From: Anabaena sphaerica FACHB-251
Lineage (GTDB): Bacteria > Cyanobacteriota > Cyanobacteriia > Cyanobacteriales > Nostocaceae
DNA: 64,000 nucleotides
Reading direction: 5' to 3'
NCBI RefSeq assembly: GCF_014696825.1
Contig: NZ_JACJQU010000004.1
Coordinates: 248,001-312,000 of the forward strand
The translations under genes were made by a program, and so were the position numbers. The notes under the pieces are model-generated. The model searched no databases. It saw nothing but the letters and a program-made list of their open reading frames with translations, and was not told the DNA's origin. Numbering within the stretch: the first letter of the stretch is position 1; each line of letters begins with the position of its first letter. Below, one piece after another: positions 36,377 through 45,445 of this stretch.

Positions 36377-37939
36377 ATGGCAAAGCCAAAAACCGTTTTC
36401 ATTTGTAGCAAATGTGCCGCCGAATTCTCCCAATGGTTTGGAAAGTGTTCAAATTGCGATACTTACGACTCTTTGGTAGAACAAAATGCAACACCTTTTG
36501 GAGTAGATATACCTAGTCGGGGCGGCGTGGGTAACTGGCACGCGGCTCAAACTGGTGCTAAATCTACTACTAAACCAGCTAAACCAAGGGCTTCTCTGAC
36601 TTTCGATCAAATCAGCGATCGCCAAATTGCTCGATGGGAATCTGGTTATGGAGAATTAGATCGGGTACTCGGTGGGGGAGTTGTCCCCGGTTCGATGGTG
36701 CTAATCGGTGGTGATCCCGGTATAGGCAAATCTACTTTATTGCTACAAGTATCCAACCAACTGGCGCAAAAATACCGCATTCTTTACGTCACAGGAGAAG
36801 AATCAGGACAACAGGTAAAATTACGCGCTTCTCGTTTGGGAATGTCCAAACCTATAAATGTAGTTACTGAAGAAAATAAAAGTCAAGAAAATGACGAAGG
36901 AGAAACTGATAACCTCCTAGAAGATACAGATAAACCAATAAATCCTCTCAGTATCGGAGCCGACTTATATGTTTTGCCAGAAACGGATTTAGAAGAAATT
37001 CTCCGGGAAATAGACTCACTCAAACCAAATTTGGCAGTGATCGATAGTATACAAACAGTATTCTTTCCGGCGTTAACATCTGCACCCGGTTCAGTAGCAC
37101 AGGTACGGGAATGTACAGCAGCTTTGATGAAGGTAGCAAAACATGAAGATATTACTATGTTAATTGTCGGTCATGTCACCAAAGAAGGGACAATCGCAGG
37201 ACCGAGGGTATTAGAACATTTAGTAGATACAGTATTGTATTTTGAAGGCGATCGCTTTGCATCCCACCGATTATTAAGAACTGTTAAAAACCGTTTCGGA
37301 GCAACCCACGAAATTGGTATATTTGAAATGGTATCTGAAGGATTACGGGAAGTAGACAATCCTTCAGAGTTATTTCTGGGAAACCGCGACGACCCCGCCC
37401 CAGGTACAGCTATTGTTGTAGCTTGTGAAGGAACAAGACCAATAGTAGTAGAATTACAAGCTTTAGTTAGTCCCACTAGTTACCCTTCACCCCGTCGAGC
37501 AGGAACAGGCATAGATTATAACAGATTAGTGCAGATTTTAGCAGTATTAGAAAAGCGGGTAGGGATACCGATGTCCAAATTAGATTCCTATGTAGCATCA
37601 GCTGGGGGTTTGAACGTAGAAGAACCAGCAGTAGATTTAGGAATAGCGATCGCCATTGTAGCCAGTTTCCGTGACAGAATAGTTGATCCTGGCACAGTAT
37701 TAATTGGAGAAGTTGGTTTAGGGGGACAAGTGCGATCGGTTTCCCAAATGGAACTACGGTTAAAAGAAGCAGCAAAACTGGGATTTAAACGCGCCATAGT
37801 TCCCAAAGGACAAAAATTTCCCGATCTTAACATTGAAATTTTACAAGTTTCCAAAGTCATAGATGCGATTATTGCTGCTATACCCCATCAATCTTTGGAA
37901 GATATAGATTTAGAAACCGACGATGAAGAGGATGAATAA
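36377..37939 (+). CDS. radA: DNA repair protein RadA
   Basis: The 520-residue RecA-like ATPase helps process recombination intermediates. An N-terminal zinc finger has Cys10, Cys13, Cys24 and Cys27. Walker A is GDPGIGKST at 112-120, and the RadA signature KNRFG is at about 303-307. The C-terminal Lon-like domain is complete (YVASAGGLNVEEPAVDLGIA). An insert of acidic residues near 170-195 (EENKSQENDEGETDNLLED) lengthens it over the usual 450-460. The stop is followed at once by a strong bidirectional hairpin at 37942-37974. Confidence 0.95.
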   Translation: MAKPKTVFICSKCAAEFSQWFGKCSNCDTYDSLVEQNATPFGVDIPSRGGVGNWHAAQTGAKSTTKPAKPRASLTFDQISDRQIARWESGYGELDRVLGGGVVPGSMVLIGGDPGIGKSTLLLQVSNQLAQKYRILYVTGEESGQQVKLRASRLGMSKPINVVTEENKSQENDEGETDNLLEDTDKPINPLSIGADLYVLPETDLEEILREIDSLKPNLAVIDSIQTVFFPALTSAPGSVAQVRECTAALMKVAKHEDITMLIVGHVTKEGTIAGPRVLEHLVDTVLYFEGDRFASHRLLRTVKNRFGATHEIGIFEMVSEGLREVDNPSELFLGNRDDPAPGTAIVVACEGTRPIVVELQALVSPTSYPSPRRAGTGIDYNRLVQILAVLEKRVGIPMSKLDSYVASAGGLNVEEPAVDLGIAIAIVASFRDRIVDPGTVLIGEVGLGGQVRSVSQMELRLKEAAKLGFKRAIVPKGQKFPDLNIEILQVSKVIDAIIAAIPHQSLEDIDLETDDEEDE

Positions 37940-37941
37940 CC

Positions 37942-37974
37942 AGATCCCCGACTTCTCAAAGAAGTCGGGGATCT
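37942..37974. terminator. Bidirectional terminator between radA and rfbD
   Basis: AGATCCCCGACTTC and GAAGTCGGGGATCT make a perfect 14-bp stem with a 5-base loop. It begins 3 bases past the radA stop, and its right edge includes the first two bases of the rfbD stop codon. It is the best-conserved single copy of the dispersed GATCCCC family and can serve both convergent genes. Confidence 0.85.
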
Positions 37975-38869
37975 ATGAAATAGCAAGCACCAACTTTAAC
38001 ATCTTTTCCCAATCTGGCATCACCAAACTAAAAGTATGAGATAATTTTTGATTGTCTAATAAAGAAAAAGCCGGTCTACTTGCAGGTGTTGGATACTCCT
38101 GAGAAGTAATAGGAATTAACCGCTGTAACTTGCGTTGATTTTGCTGCAAATCAGGCTCAAAAATGTCTTTGGCAAAAATCGCCTTAGCAAAACCATACCA
38201 GCTAGTTTTTCCACTTGCAGATAAATGGTATAATCCACCATTACTAGCGAAAAAATCAGTTGTATTTTCCTGAGACTGAGAAACTATTTGGGCGGTAATT
38301 TCTGCGATCATTCGACTCCAAGTAGGTGCGCCAATTTGGTCATCAACTACCCTAATTTCCTCTCGTTCCTTCGCCAGTCTTTGCATCGTCAATAAAAAGT
38401 TTTTACCATGTAAACCATAAACCCAACTAGTGCGAAAAATTAAATAATTAACACCTACAGATGCGATCGCTTCCTCACCCACTAACTTTGTTTTTCCATA
38501 GATATTTTGGGGGTTTGGTTGATCATTTTCCTGATAAGGAGTATTTTTAGTACCATCAAAAACATAATCCGTAGAATAGTGAATCATAGCTGCACCCAGA
38601 CGCTTGGCCTCCTCAGCAATTACACCAGGCGCAATACCATTAATAGCCATAGCCAAATCTGGTTCTGACTCCGCCTGATCTACCGCTGTGTAAGCAGCAG
38701 GATTCACAATTAAATCGGGCTTTACATCCCTAATGGTCTCACGAATTGTGTCTGGTTGGGCTAGATCCATTTGACTGCGCCCCACAGAAATCACATCACC
38801 CACAGTCATCAAAGTCCGTTGTATTTCCCAACCTACCTGGCCAGAAACACCAGTTAATAGAATTTTCAT
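37973..38869 (-). CDS. rfbD: dTDP-4-dehydrorhamnose reductase
   Basis: The 298-residue enzyme performs the last step of dTDP-L-rhamnose synthesis with NAD(P)H. The N-terminal Rossmann motif is LLTGVSGQVGWEIQR. The catalytic Tyr and Lys lie in the SDR motif NIYGKTKLVGEE, and DYVFDG (STDYVFDGTKNTPY) is typical of RfbD. It overlaps the rfbC stop by ATGA (38866-38869), so the two are translationally coupled. It is the last gene of rfbBACD. Confidence 0.95.
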   Translation of the reverse strand: MKILLTGVSGQVGWEIQRTLMTVGDVISVGRSQMDLAQPDTIRETIRDVKPDLIVNPAAYTAVDQAESEPDLAMAINGIAPGVIAEEAKRLGAAMIHYSTDYVFDGTKNTPYQENDQPNPQNIYGKTKLVGEEAIASVGVNYLIFRTSWVYGLHGKNFLLTMQRLAKEREEIRVVDDQIGAPTWSRMIAEITAQIVSQSQENTTDFFASNGGLYHLSASGKTSWYGFAKAIFAKDIFEPDLQQNQRKLQRLIPITSQEYPTPASRPAFSLLDNQKLSHTFSLVMPDWEKMLKLVLAIS

Positions 38870-39411
38870 GAGTAAACCTCAGCTTCTTGCAGTAACTTAC
38901 CAACTTTATCTTTAGCAGACACAATTGGTTCATCTTCAATAGGCCAAGAAATAGCTAAATCAGGATCATTCCAAAAAATAGTGCGGTCATACTGCGGCGC
39001 ATAATAATCAGTAGTTTTGTACAAGAACTCAGCATATTCAGATAGCACCAGAAAACCGTGAGCAAAACCAGGTGGTATCCACAATTGATGTTTATTTTCA
39101 GATGACAAATACACACCAACCCATTGACCAAAAGTTGTAGAACTTTTTCGCAAATCCACAGCCACATCAAACACAGTACCTACCACAACTCTGACAAGTT
39201 TTCCTTGCGGCTGATCAATTTGGTAATGCAAACCACGCAGAACATTTTTAATAGAAAGAGAGTGATTATCTTGGACAAAGTGAGATGATATTCCTACCTT
39301 ATCTAAAAAAGCTTTTTCGTTATAACTTTCATAAAAAAAGCCACGTTCATCTCCAAAAAGTTGCGGCTCAATTATCAGCACATCAGGAATATCCGTTTTT
39401 AAAATCTTCAT
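38866..39411 (-). CDS. rfbC: dTDP-4-dehydrorhamnose 3,5-epimerase
   Basis: The 181-residue enzyme converts dTDP-4-keto-6-deoxyglucose to the rhamnose epimer. The cupin core shows FVQDNHSLSIKNVLRGLHYQ, with the catalytic His in LRGLHYQ, and the later VVVGTVFDVAVDLRKSS and WIPPGFAHGFLVLSE with the conserved Tyr partner (FLYKTTDYYAP). Length is standard. It is 26 bases downstream of rfbA and overlaps rfbD by four bases. Confidence 0.95.
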   Translation of the reverse strand: MKILKTDIPDVLIIEPQLFGDERGFFYESYNEKAFLDKVGISSHFVQDNHSLSIKNVLRGLHYQIDQPQGKLVRVVVGTVFDVAVDLRKSSTTFGQWVGVYLSSENKHQLWIPPGFAHGFLVLSEYAEFLYKTTDYYAPQYDRTIFWNDPDLAISWPIEDEPIVSAKDKVGKLLQEAEVYS

Positions 39412-39437
39412 AAATTCATCCTTTTCGCATCAATAAA

Positions 39438-40334
39438 TTATTCAGTTTTTTCTAGAGCAGAAATAATCTCATCCTCTAGAATTTGCCGCAAATAAAGACC
39501 ATAACTGCTTTTGCCCATAGATTCAGCTAAATAAGACAACTGAATAGAATCAATATATCCTTGAAGGTAGGCAATTTCTTCAATACAAGCTATTTTCAGT
39601 CCCTGTCTTTGTTCCAAAGTTTGGATAAAGTTTGAAGCTTGATGTAAAGATTCATGTGTACCAGTATCTAACCAAGCATATCCTCGTCCTAAAATTTCTA
39701 CTTGTAATTCACCTTGATATAGGTAAGCTAAATTCACATCAGTAATTTCTAATTCGTTACGATGAGAAGGCTTAAGACTAGCAGCAATCTCCGTCACTTG
39801 AGCATCATAAAAATAAATACCAGGTACAGCGTATTTTGATTTAGGAAATTTTGGTTTTTCTTCGATACTAATTGCTTTTCCATCAGCATCAAATTCAATC
39901 ACACCATATTGTTGAGGTTGTGTCACCTTATAACCAAAAACTAACCCTCCCTGTTGGAGTTGAGCCGCACGAGTCAGGACTTCAGTAAAACCGTGTCCAT
40001 AAAATATGTTATCTCCCAAGATCAAGCATACTGGCTCATTCTTAATAAAATCTTTACCCAATATAAAAGCTTGAGCTAAACCTTCTGGTTTCGGCTGTTC
40101 CACATAACTAAACTTTAGCCCCCATTGACTACCATCCTTAAGAAGTCGCTGAAAAAGAGGTAAATCTGTGGGAGTAGAAATAATCAGAATTTCCCTAATT
40201 CCAGCCAACATTAAGACCGATAAAGGATAGTAAATCATCGGTTTGTCATAGACAGACATTAACTGTTTACTGACAACTTGAGTTAGGGGATAAAGACGTG
40301 TACCAGAACCACCAGCTAAAATAATACCCTTCAT
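39438..40334 (-). CDS. rfbA: Glucose-1-phosphate thymidylyltransferase
   Basis: The 298-residue enzyme joins glucose-1-phosphate and dTTP, the entry step of the pathway. The nucleotide-binding opening is [20 protein letters not shown], with the catalytic Mg site in [10 protein letters not shown] and the sugar-binding stretch [23 protein letters not shown] with AAGGATGG upstream. It follows rfbB by 27 bases. All residues expected for an active enzyme appear present. Confidence 0.95.
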   Translation of the reverse strand: MKGIILAGGSGTRLYPLTQVVSKQLMSVYDKPMIYYPLSVLMLAGIREILIISTPTDLPLFQRLLKDGSQWGLKFSYVEQPKPEGLAQAFILGKDFIKNEPVCLILGDNIFYGHGFTEVLTRAAQLQQGGLVFGYKVTQPQQYGVIEFDADGKAISIEEKPKFPKSKYAVPGIYFYDAQVTEIAASLKPSHRNELEITDVNLAYLYQGELQVEILGRGYAWLDTGTHESLHQASNFIQTLEQRQGLKIACIEEIAYLQGYIDSIQLSYLAESMGKSSYGLYLRQILEDEIISALEKTE

Positions 40335-40361
40335 TTCACCATCCTTATAGAGCAGAATAAA

Positions 40362-41450
40362 TCAACGGGTTTCATAATTTTGTTTAATCCAGTTTTGGTA
40401 TGTACCTGTACATACAGATTCTACCCAAGCCGAGTTATTCAGATACCATTGCACTGTTTTTAATAAACCACTATCAAAATTTTCCTTTGGTTTCCAGCCT
40501 AAAGTTTCACTGATTTTACTACAATCAATTGCATAGCGGCGGTCATGACCTGGACGGTCTTTGATAAAGGTAATCAAAGAAGAATGTTGAAAATTCTCTT
40601 TAGGTGCTAATTCATCCAGAATGCTGCAAATCTTTTCGACAACAACCAAATTAGTTTGTTCATTTAGTCCACCGATATTATACGTTTCGCCAATATTTCC
40701 TTCTCTGAGAACCTGATAAATAGCATCACAATGATCGCTTACATATAGCCAATCTCGGATATTTTGACCATCACCATAGATAGGCAAAGGTTTACCATTT
40801 AAAGCATTGAGAATAGTTAAAGGAATTAGTTTCTCAGGAAATTGCAGAGGTCCATAATTATTAGAGCAATTGGTTGTTAAAGTAGGTAAATTGTATGTGT
40901 GATAGTAGGAGCGCACGAGATGGTCAGCACCAGCTTTAGAAGCAGCATAAGGGCTATTGGGTGCATAAGGTGTATCTTCTCGAAAAGCTGGATCTGTTGG
41001 ATTTAACGAACCATATACTTCATCAGTAGATATATGCAAAAAGCGGAAATTTTCTTGTTTTGGTGATGTGAGTTTTTGCCAATAAGCTTTACTGGCTTCT
41101 AATAATTGAAATGTTCCAACTACATTAGTTTGGATAAAATTTTCAGGACTGAGAATGGAACGATCAACATGAGTTTCCGCAGCAAAATTGATAACAGCAT
41201 CTGGATGATATTGATCTAATAAATAACTGACTAATTCAAAGTTATTAATATTTCCCTGAACAAAATGATAGTGGACATCATCTTGCAATTCTGCCAAATT
41301 TTGGAGGTTACTGGCATAAGTCAGTTTATCTAAATTAATGATATTAGCCCACTTTGCTTTTCTCGCTTGAAGGACAAAATTAGCCCCAATAAATCCTGCT
41401 CCACCTGTTACTAATAGAGTTGGCATTTCATCTTTTTTGAAGTTTGACAT
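40362..41450 (-). CDS. rfbB: dTDP-glucose 4,6-dehydratase
   Basis: The 362-residue SDR enzyme carries the Rossmann motif LLVTGGAGFIGANFV, the HISTDEVYGSL motif with the catalytic Asp and Glu, and the YxxxK pair YAASKAGADHLVRSYY. The start at 41450 (MSNFKKDE) has AGGAAG a little far upstream; the internal ATG at 41426 (MPTLLVTG) is the alternative. It is the first gene of rfbBACD and probably has its own promoter in the 104-base gap that separates it from the glycosyltransferase upstream. Confidence 0.95.
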   Translation of the reverse strand: MSNFKKDEMPTLLVTGGAGFIGANFVLQARKAKWANIINLDKLTYASNLQNLAELQDDVHYHFVQGNINNFELVSYLLDQYHPDAVINFAAETHVDRSILSPENFIQTNVVGTFQLLEASKAYWQKLTSPKQENFRFLHISTDEVYGSLNPTDPAFREDTPYAPNSPYAASKAGADHLVRSYYHTYNLPTLTTNCSNNYGPLQFPEKLIPLTILNALNGKPLPIYGDGQNIRDWLYVSDHCDAIYQVLREGNIGETYNIGGLNEQTNLVVVEKICSILDELAPKENFQHSSLITFIKDRPGHDRRYAIDCSKISETLGWKPKENFDSGLLKTVQWYLNNSAWVESVCTGTYQNWIKQNYETR

Positions 41451-41554
41451 ACAAGCTTAGTCTTCCTATGTATTGCTGTTTTTTATTTCTTATATCAATG
41501 TAAACTTTGATAATTACAAAACTGTAATTTCCTCTTTTCTTTATTTAACTTATA

Positions 41555-42514
41555 CTAGGAAACATTCGGCTTTTTCAAACCTAATTTTTGGGCAAGTTTT
41601 CTTAGTGCATCTTTAGGAAACCAAACCATAAAAAGTCCCCCTCTGTCAAATACTGTCAAGTTCCAGATATAGCCAAAACTGGGAAATTGTCTTAATAAGA
41701 GAATTTCAGCTAATACATAACGTCGATTTTTTCGCGGTTGGTTCGGAGGATTATCTTCAGTGCGAAGTTGCTCTGGTAAAGGTAGCCAATGACCAGCTAT
41801 TTTCTCAGGCTCAAAAAATCCCGCCTGTACAGATAAACCCATCAATCGGTCAGCAGTCCAAAAAGGAATATATTTGAAAGGACCAAAGAGGGTAAAATTC
41901 GGGACAACCCCCTTAAGTGCTTTCTGTACAAGCTCATTTTTCCAAACTTTTTTATCAAAATTTTCTTGATGGGGTCCTTGTTGATCTTTACGTCCCCTAA
42001 AAATTGCTAATAGGTCTAGTTTATTATCAAAAGGAACAATCGGAATTTCTCGCATCATTTGTTGCTTTTCTGCTTCCGAGTAAGCTTTGGAAGTCTCACG
42101 CTTTCTTACTTCAATGTCTTGAATCTTCGGTAGAGAATCCCAGGGTTTATCAATGGGTGCATCCCCAAAAGGGAATTGAACTTGATTTAATCTAAAAAAA
42201 TAGCTGTCAGGAAAGTTGCTAAAGTAATCTTCCGCAATGTCAATAATATTTGGATGTAGATACTCATCACAATTAATGGAAAGAACGTATTTTCCTGACG
42301 CATTCAGTAAAGCAGTGACTCTTTGAATGAGTTCTCCCCGGAGAGGACTTGTAATTTGATGCAGCCGAGAATCGCTAATATTGATGAAAGGGACATGAGG
42401 TGGATAAACTAAAATAAACTCTGCACTACCTTGAATTTTTAATATTTCTTGTAGCCATGAATCTTGAACACCTTCCCTCATGGGAATAATGATAGAAAGC
42501 TTAGGATTTGTCAT
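41555..42514 (-). CDS. Family 2-like glycosyltransferase
   Basis: The 319-residue protein starts PKLSIIIPMREGVQDSWLQ, the standard opening of a GT-A fold family 2 transferase. The usual DxD motif is not clear; NCDEYLHPNIIDIAED may supply the acidic metal-binding residues. The C-terminal part (HWLPLPEQLRTEDNPP, then RRYVLAEILLLRQFPSFGYI) is unfamiliar. Its position before the rfb operon on the same strand suggests it uses dTDP-rhamnose or builds the same polysaccharide; that is inferred from position. Donor and acceptor are unknown. Confidence 0.65.
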   Translation of the reverse strand: MTNPKLSIIIPMREGVQDSWLQEILKIQGSAEFILVYPPHVPFINISDSRLHQITSPLRGELIQRVTALLNASGKYVLSINCDEYLHPNIIDIAEDYFSNFPDSYFFRLNQVQFPFGDAPIDKPWDSLPKIQDIEVRKRETSKAYSEAEKQQMMREIPIVPFDNKLDLLAIFRGRKDQQGPHQENFDKKVWKNELVQKALKGVVPNFTLFGPFKYIPFWTADRLMGLSVQAGFFEPEKIAGHWLPLPEQLRTEDNPPNQPRKNRRYVLAEILLLRQFPSFGYIWNLTVFDRGGLFMVWFPKDALRKLAQKLGLKKPNVS

Positions 42515-43177
42515 AGAGTGGCAATAGTTATATTTAAACGGATTTCCAAGAGCTTATAAGTAACTGTTATTTCAAGTAGTGTGGCCAAATTTAGCCTACC
42601 CCAACCATCATTTCCAGGAGCATAACTAATTGTTACACTTTATTACACTGAAATTTTCCATATAACCTATATTCCGCAGAAGATACTTATACAGAATTTT
42701 TACTAACCCTCTTGGCACATATATTATACAAAACCTTGGTGGCATATAAATATATGGTATTGTAAAAATTCGCCCAATCCACAGACAATAGGACTTACGC
42801 ATTGACAGCAAACACCAAATATACAGGGTGCTAAAAACCACATCTTTCGTAGGAGTTTAGCACTGCTAAACCCCTACATAACGGGTCTATTTATTATGGA
42901 CATAATCATTCATCAAAACCTGAAACGGCCTATTTCGGTAAAATCATACCATGATTATTTTGTAAAGTGCGTAAGTCCTAGTATCTTAATTTTCTTTAAG
43001 TTGTTATCTTTAAATTATTCATGAATTTTGATTAATTTGAATCCAAATAATTATCAACTCACAAAAATAAATTGCTTTTTTGCATCTATCAAAAGTCTGA
43101 TTTTAATTAGCAGGAGTGATGATCAGCCGATACTCTACAATAAAGAAATATCGTTAATTTTGTATAATTCCTAACTG
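42515..43177. other. 663-bp spacer with a TIR element
   Basis: The gap separates the divergent glycosyltransferase and membrane-protein genes. Its centre is element C1 (42790-42979). The remaining AT-rich sequence has no convincing gene; an open frame at 42626-42841 on the minus strand runs into the element and is not gene-like. Confidence 0.5.
42790..42979. mobile_element. MITE-like element C1, AGGACTTACGCA ends
   Basis: The ends are perfect 12-base inverted repeats, AGGACTTACGCA and TGCGTAAGTCCT, with TA on the outside, consistent with a TA target duplication. Inside is a palindrome GGAGTTTAGCACTGCTAAACCCC (about 42852-42874), a near match to 56314-56336. No coding capacity. Single or decayed ends of the same type lie at 5310 and 24345. 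Confidence 0.7.
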
Positions 43178-44632
43178 ATGATGAGTAGATTAAAATCCTC
43201 CAAGCATCGGAACTTATGGTTTGAAAGGTTAATGGCCATAACTGCGACTCTCAACTTAGGATTAGTTTTGTTTGATTTGAGTTACGTAAATTGGCGCGAT
43301 CTCTACTTCCGAAGAGTTCCTCAAATCACCCATATTTATGATCCGGTTAAAGGTATTGAACCCCATCGAGACACGAAAAATTATTTAGAAACAATAGCTG
43401 CTTTAGAAGAACAAGTGAACCAAACTGGTTTAAATTCTCCTCAAGTAAAAAGTAAGTTAGAAGAAATCAGGCTTCTCAGTAGAGAGATGATTGATAGTAA
43501 CCCCTTTGCAGGTGCGGGTAAAAGTGGAACTCTGGAAAAAATTAAAAACCGAATGCGGGAACACATCAGCGAAGAATCAGCAAAACGCGCCTTTGCTACT
43601 TTTTGGAGTCCAGAATATTTATCTAAACAGGGCTGGATTCAAGAAATTAATTTTTTCAACCAGCAGATTCGGCCTGGGATTGCTACTAACTATTATCGCC
43701 AAATAGGCGAAAATGGAGAATTTATAGATTATTTTTGGCTAATTGACTTATCATTCGTGGTGATATTTGGCTTGGAATTGGTGGGACGGACTTTTTATAT
43801 CAAACGTCAAAAACGCCATTTAAGCTGGTTGGAAGCGATTTTGTGGCGTTGGTATGACCTATTCTTAGTAATTCCCTTTTGGCGTTGGTTGCGAGTTTTA
43901 CCAGTATTGGTACGTCTAGATCAAGCGCATTTGATTGATCTGCATTCTTTAAGAAGGCAAACTCACCAAGGTATAGTAGCCAATTTTGCCGAAGAAATCA
44001 CAGAAATTGTGGTGGTGCGGGTAATTAACCAGATGCAGGGTTCAATTCAGCGAGGTGATATAACTCGGTGGCTATTACAGCCGGAAAAAGAGCGTGCCTA
44101 CATAGATATTAATAATATCAACGAAGTGGAAGCGATCGCTGGACTGTTATTACAAACTATCGTTAATCAAGTTCTCCCAAAAATCCAACCAGAAATTAAT
44201 GCCATTTTGCGCCACAATATTGAACTTGCTTTTCAACAAGTACCTGTTTATCGCAACTTGCTGATGCTTCCAGGAGTAGAAAAGGCACAAATTCAGTTAA
44301 GTGAGCAACTAGCCAATCAAATTACCACTAACCTATATATTGCTTTAGTTAGCGCCATTAAAGATCCAGTCGCTGCCAAACTTTCTAGTCAGCTAGTAGA
44401 AAAATTCACTACAGTCTTAGGCTTAGAGATTCAGGAAAAACACGTAATTTTAGAAATTCAAAGTTTGCTCAATGATTTTTTAGAAGAAGTCAAAATTAAC
44501 TACGTTCAACGCTTATCCCAAGAAGACATTGAGCAAATTATTGAACAAACAAGACATATGCGATCGCAAGGATCTGTTCGGATAGTGGTAGATAGAGGTG
44601 CTGCTCTCCCAGAAATTCGAGACAGGAGGTAG
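43178..44632 (+). CDS. Membrane protein, channel-like core, unknown function
   Basis: The 484-residue protein has one N-terminal helix (LMAITATLNLGLVLFDLSYV), a soluble stretch of about 130 residues, a helix near 190-205 (FWLIDLSFVVIFGLELVGRT) and a second membrane cluster (WYDLFLVIPFWRWLRVLPVL). The spacing with basic residues (RWLRVLPVLVRL) recalls the S3-S4 part of voltage-sensor proteins, but no pore motif follows. The C-terminal 230 residues are helical and soluble. It precedes the rimP leader by 200 bases. I do not recognise a named family. Confidence 0.6.
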   Translation: MMSRLKSSKHRNLWFERLMAITATLNLGLVLFDLSYVNWRDLYFRRVPQITHIYDPVKGIEPHRDTKNYLETIAALEEQVNQTGLNSPQVKSKLEEIRLLSREMIDSNPFAGAGKSGTLEKIKNRMREHISEESAKRAFATFWSPEYLSKQGWIQEINFFNQQIRPGIATNYYRQIGENGEFIDYFWLIDLSFVVIFGLELVGRTFYIKRQKRHLSWLEAILWRWYDLFLVIPFWRWLRVLPVLVRLDQAHLIDLHSLRRQTHQGIVANFAEEITEIVVVRVINQMQGSIQRGDITRWLLQPEKERAYIDINNINEVEAIAGLLLQTIVNQVLPKIQPEINAILRHNIELAFQQVPVYRNLLMLPGVEKAQIQLSEQLANQITTNLYIALVSAIKDPVAAKLSSQLVEKFTTVLGLEIQEKHVILEIQSLLNDFLEEVKINYVQRLSQEDIEQIIEQTRHMRSQGSVRIVVDRGAALPEIRDRR

Positions 44633-44639
44633 AGGGGAC

Positions 44640-44722
44640 AAATCAAGTCAAAAGTCAAAAGTCAAAATTAAAGAACTCCTGGCTTCTGTCACCTGTTCCC
44701 TGTTCCCTGTTCCCTGTTCCCT
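44640..44722. repeat. Heptamer repeats upstream of the rimP leader
   Basis: AAAGTCA-type units at about 44645-44666 are followed by four GTTCCCT units at about 44692-44720. These are the same heptamers as at 8484-8513. Confidence 0.8.
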
Positions 44723-44773
44723 AACAACTGACTAATGACTAACGAAAAAAATACGCTACACTCATGTTAGGGG

Positions 44774-44851
44774 CGAACCAATAACGGTTCGTCACAAGAC
44801 TTCTTGGAAGATATCCCTATCGCAGGAAGTGGGTAGATGCCCACTTTTTTT
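44774..44851 (+). promoter_or_regulatory. rimP leader with hairpin and attenuator-like terminator
   Basis: The first hairpin is CGAACC/GGTTCG at 44774-44791. A second, AAGTGGG (44827-44833) and CCCACTT (44840-44846), is followed by an unbroken T-run to 44851, only 13 bases before the rimP ATG. It is a complete intrinsic terminator in the leader of the operon that encodes NusA, itself a termination factor. Feedback control through attenuation is a natural idea but inferred. Confidence 0.65.
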
Positions 44852-44864
44852 ATTGAATTCTCGC

Positions 44865-45326
44865 ATGACTCATCCTTTAGTCCCACAAATTATTGACTTG
44901 GCGACCCCAGTAGCAGCAGAACTGGGATTAGAAATTGTTGGCATAGTTTTTCATACTAACCAACGTCCGCCAGTTTTGCGGGTAGATATCCGTAATCCCC
45001 AACAGGATACTGGTCTGGACGATTGCGAACGGATGAGCCGTGCTTTAGAAGCCTCCTTAGATGCGGCAGAGATAATTCCAGATGCCTATGTGTTGGAAGT
45101 ATCTAGTCCTGGGATTTCGCGACAACTGATAACTGACAGAGAGTTTATTTCCTTTAAAGGTTTTCCTGTAGTTATCTCCACTTGTGAACCCTACGACGGA
45201 CAGCAAGAGTGGACTGGTCTGTTGATTCGCCGGGATGAAACAAAAGTTTACTTAAACCAGAAAGGTCGTGTAGTTGAAATTCCCAGATCCCTAGTTACCA
45301 GGGTGCAGCTGGATGAGCGCAGCTAA
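44865..45326 (+). CDS. rimP: Ribosome maturation factor RimP
   Basis: The ATG at 44865 (MTHPLVPQ) is chosen since the longer frame begins inside the terminator hairpin. The 153-residue protein assists 30S subunit maturation. It shows [40 protein letters not shown] and the signature [14 protein letters not shown]. Length is as expected. It is the first gene of rimP-nusA-ylxR-infB, the usual bacterial order. Confidence 0.95.
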   Translation: MTHPLVPQIIDLATPVAAELGLEIVGIVFHTNQRPPVLRVDIRNPQQDTGLDDCERMSRALEASLDAAEIIPDAYVLEVSSPGISRQLITDREFISFKGFPVVISTCEPYDGQQEWTGLLIRRDETKVYLNQKGRVVEIPRSLVTRVQLDERS

Positions 45327-45334
45327 CCAATTTT

Positions 45335-45360
45335 AGATTTTAGATTTTAGATTTTAGACT
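45335..45360. repeat. TTTTAGA heptamer repeat
   Basis: Three to four copies of ATTTTAG lie between rimP and nusA. Similar tracts are at 51385-51415. Confidence 0.8.
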
Positions 45361-45445
45361 GGGGGTTTTAGAGTGGAATCTAAAATTCCAAATTTAAAAT
45401 TCAAAATTGTGGCGGGTGCTGACTTAAAAGTTAAGGAGATTGCTT

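Noticed and set aside
42626-42841. 71-codon open frame on the minus strand
   Set aside because: It starts inside the AGGACTTACGCA element and has no coding-like composition.
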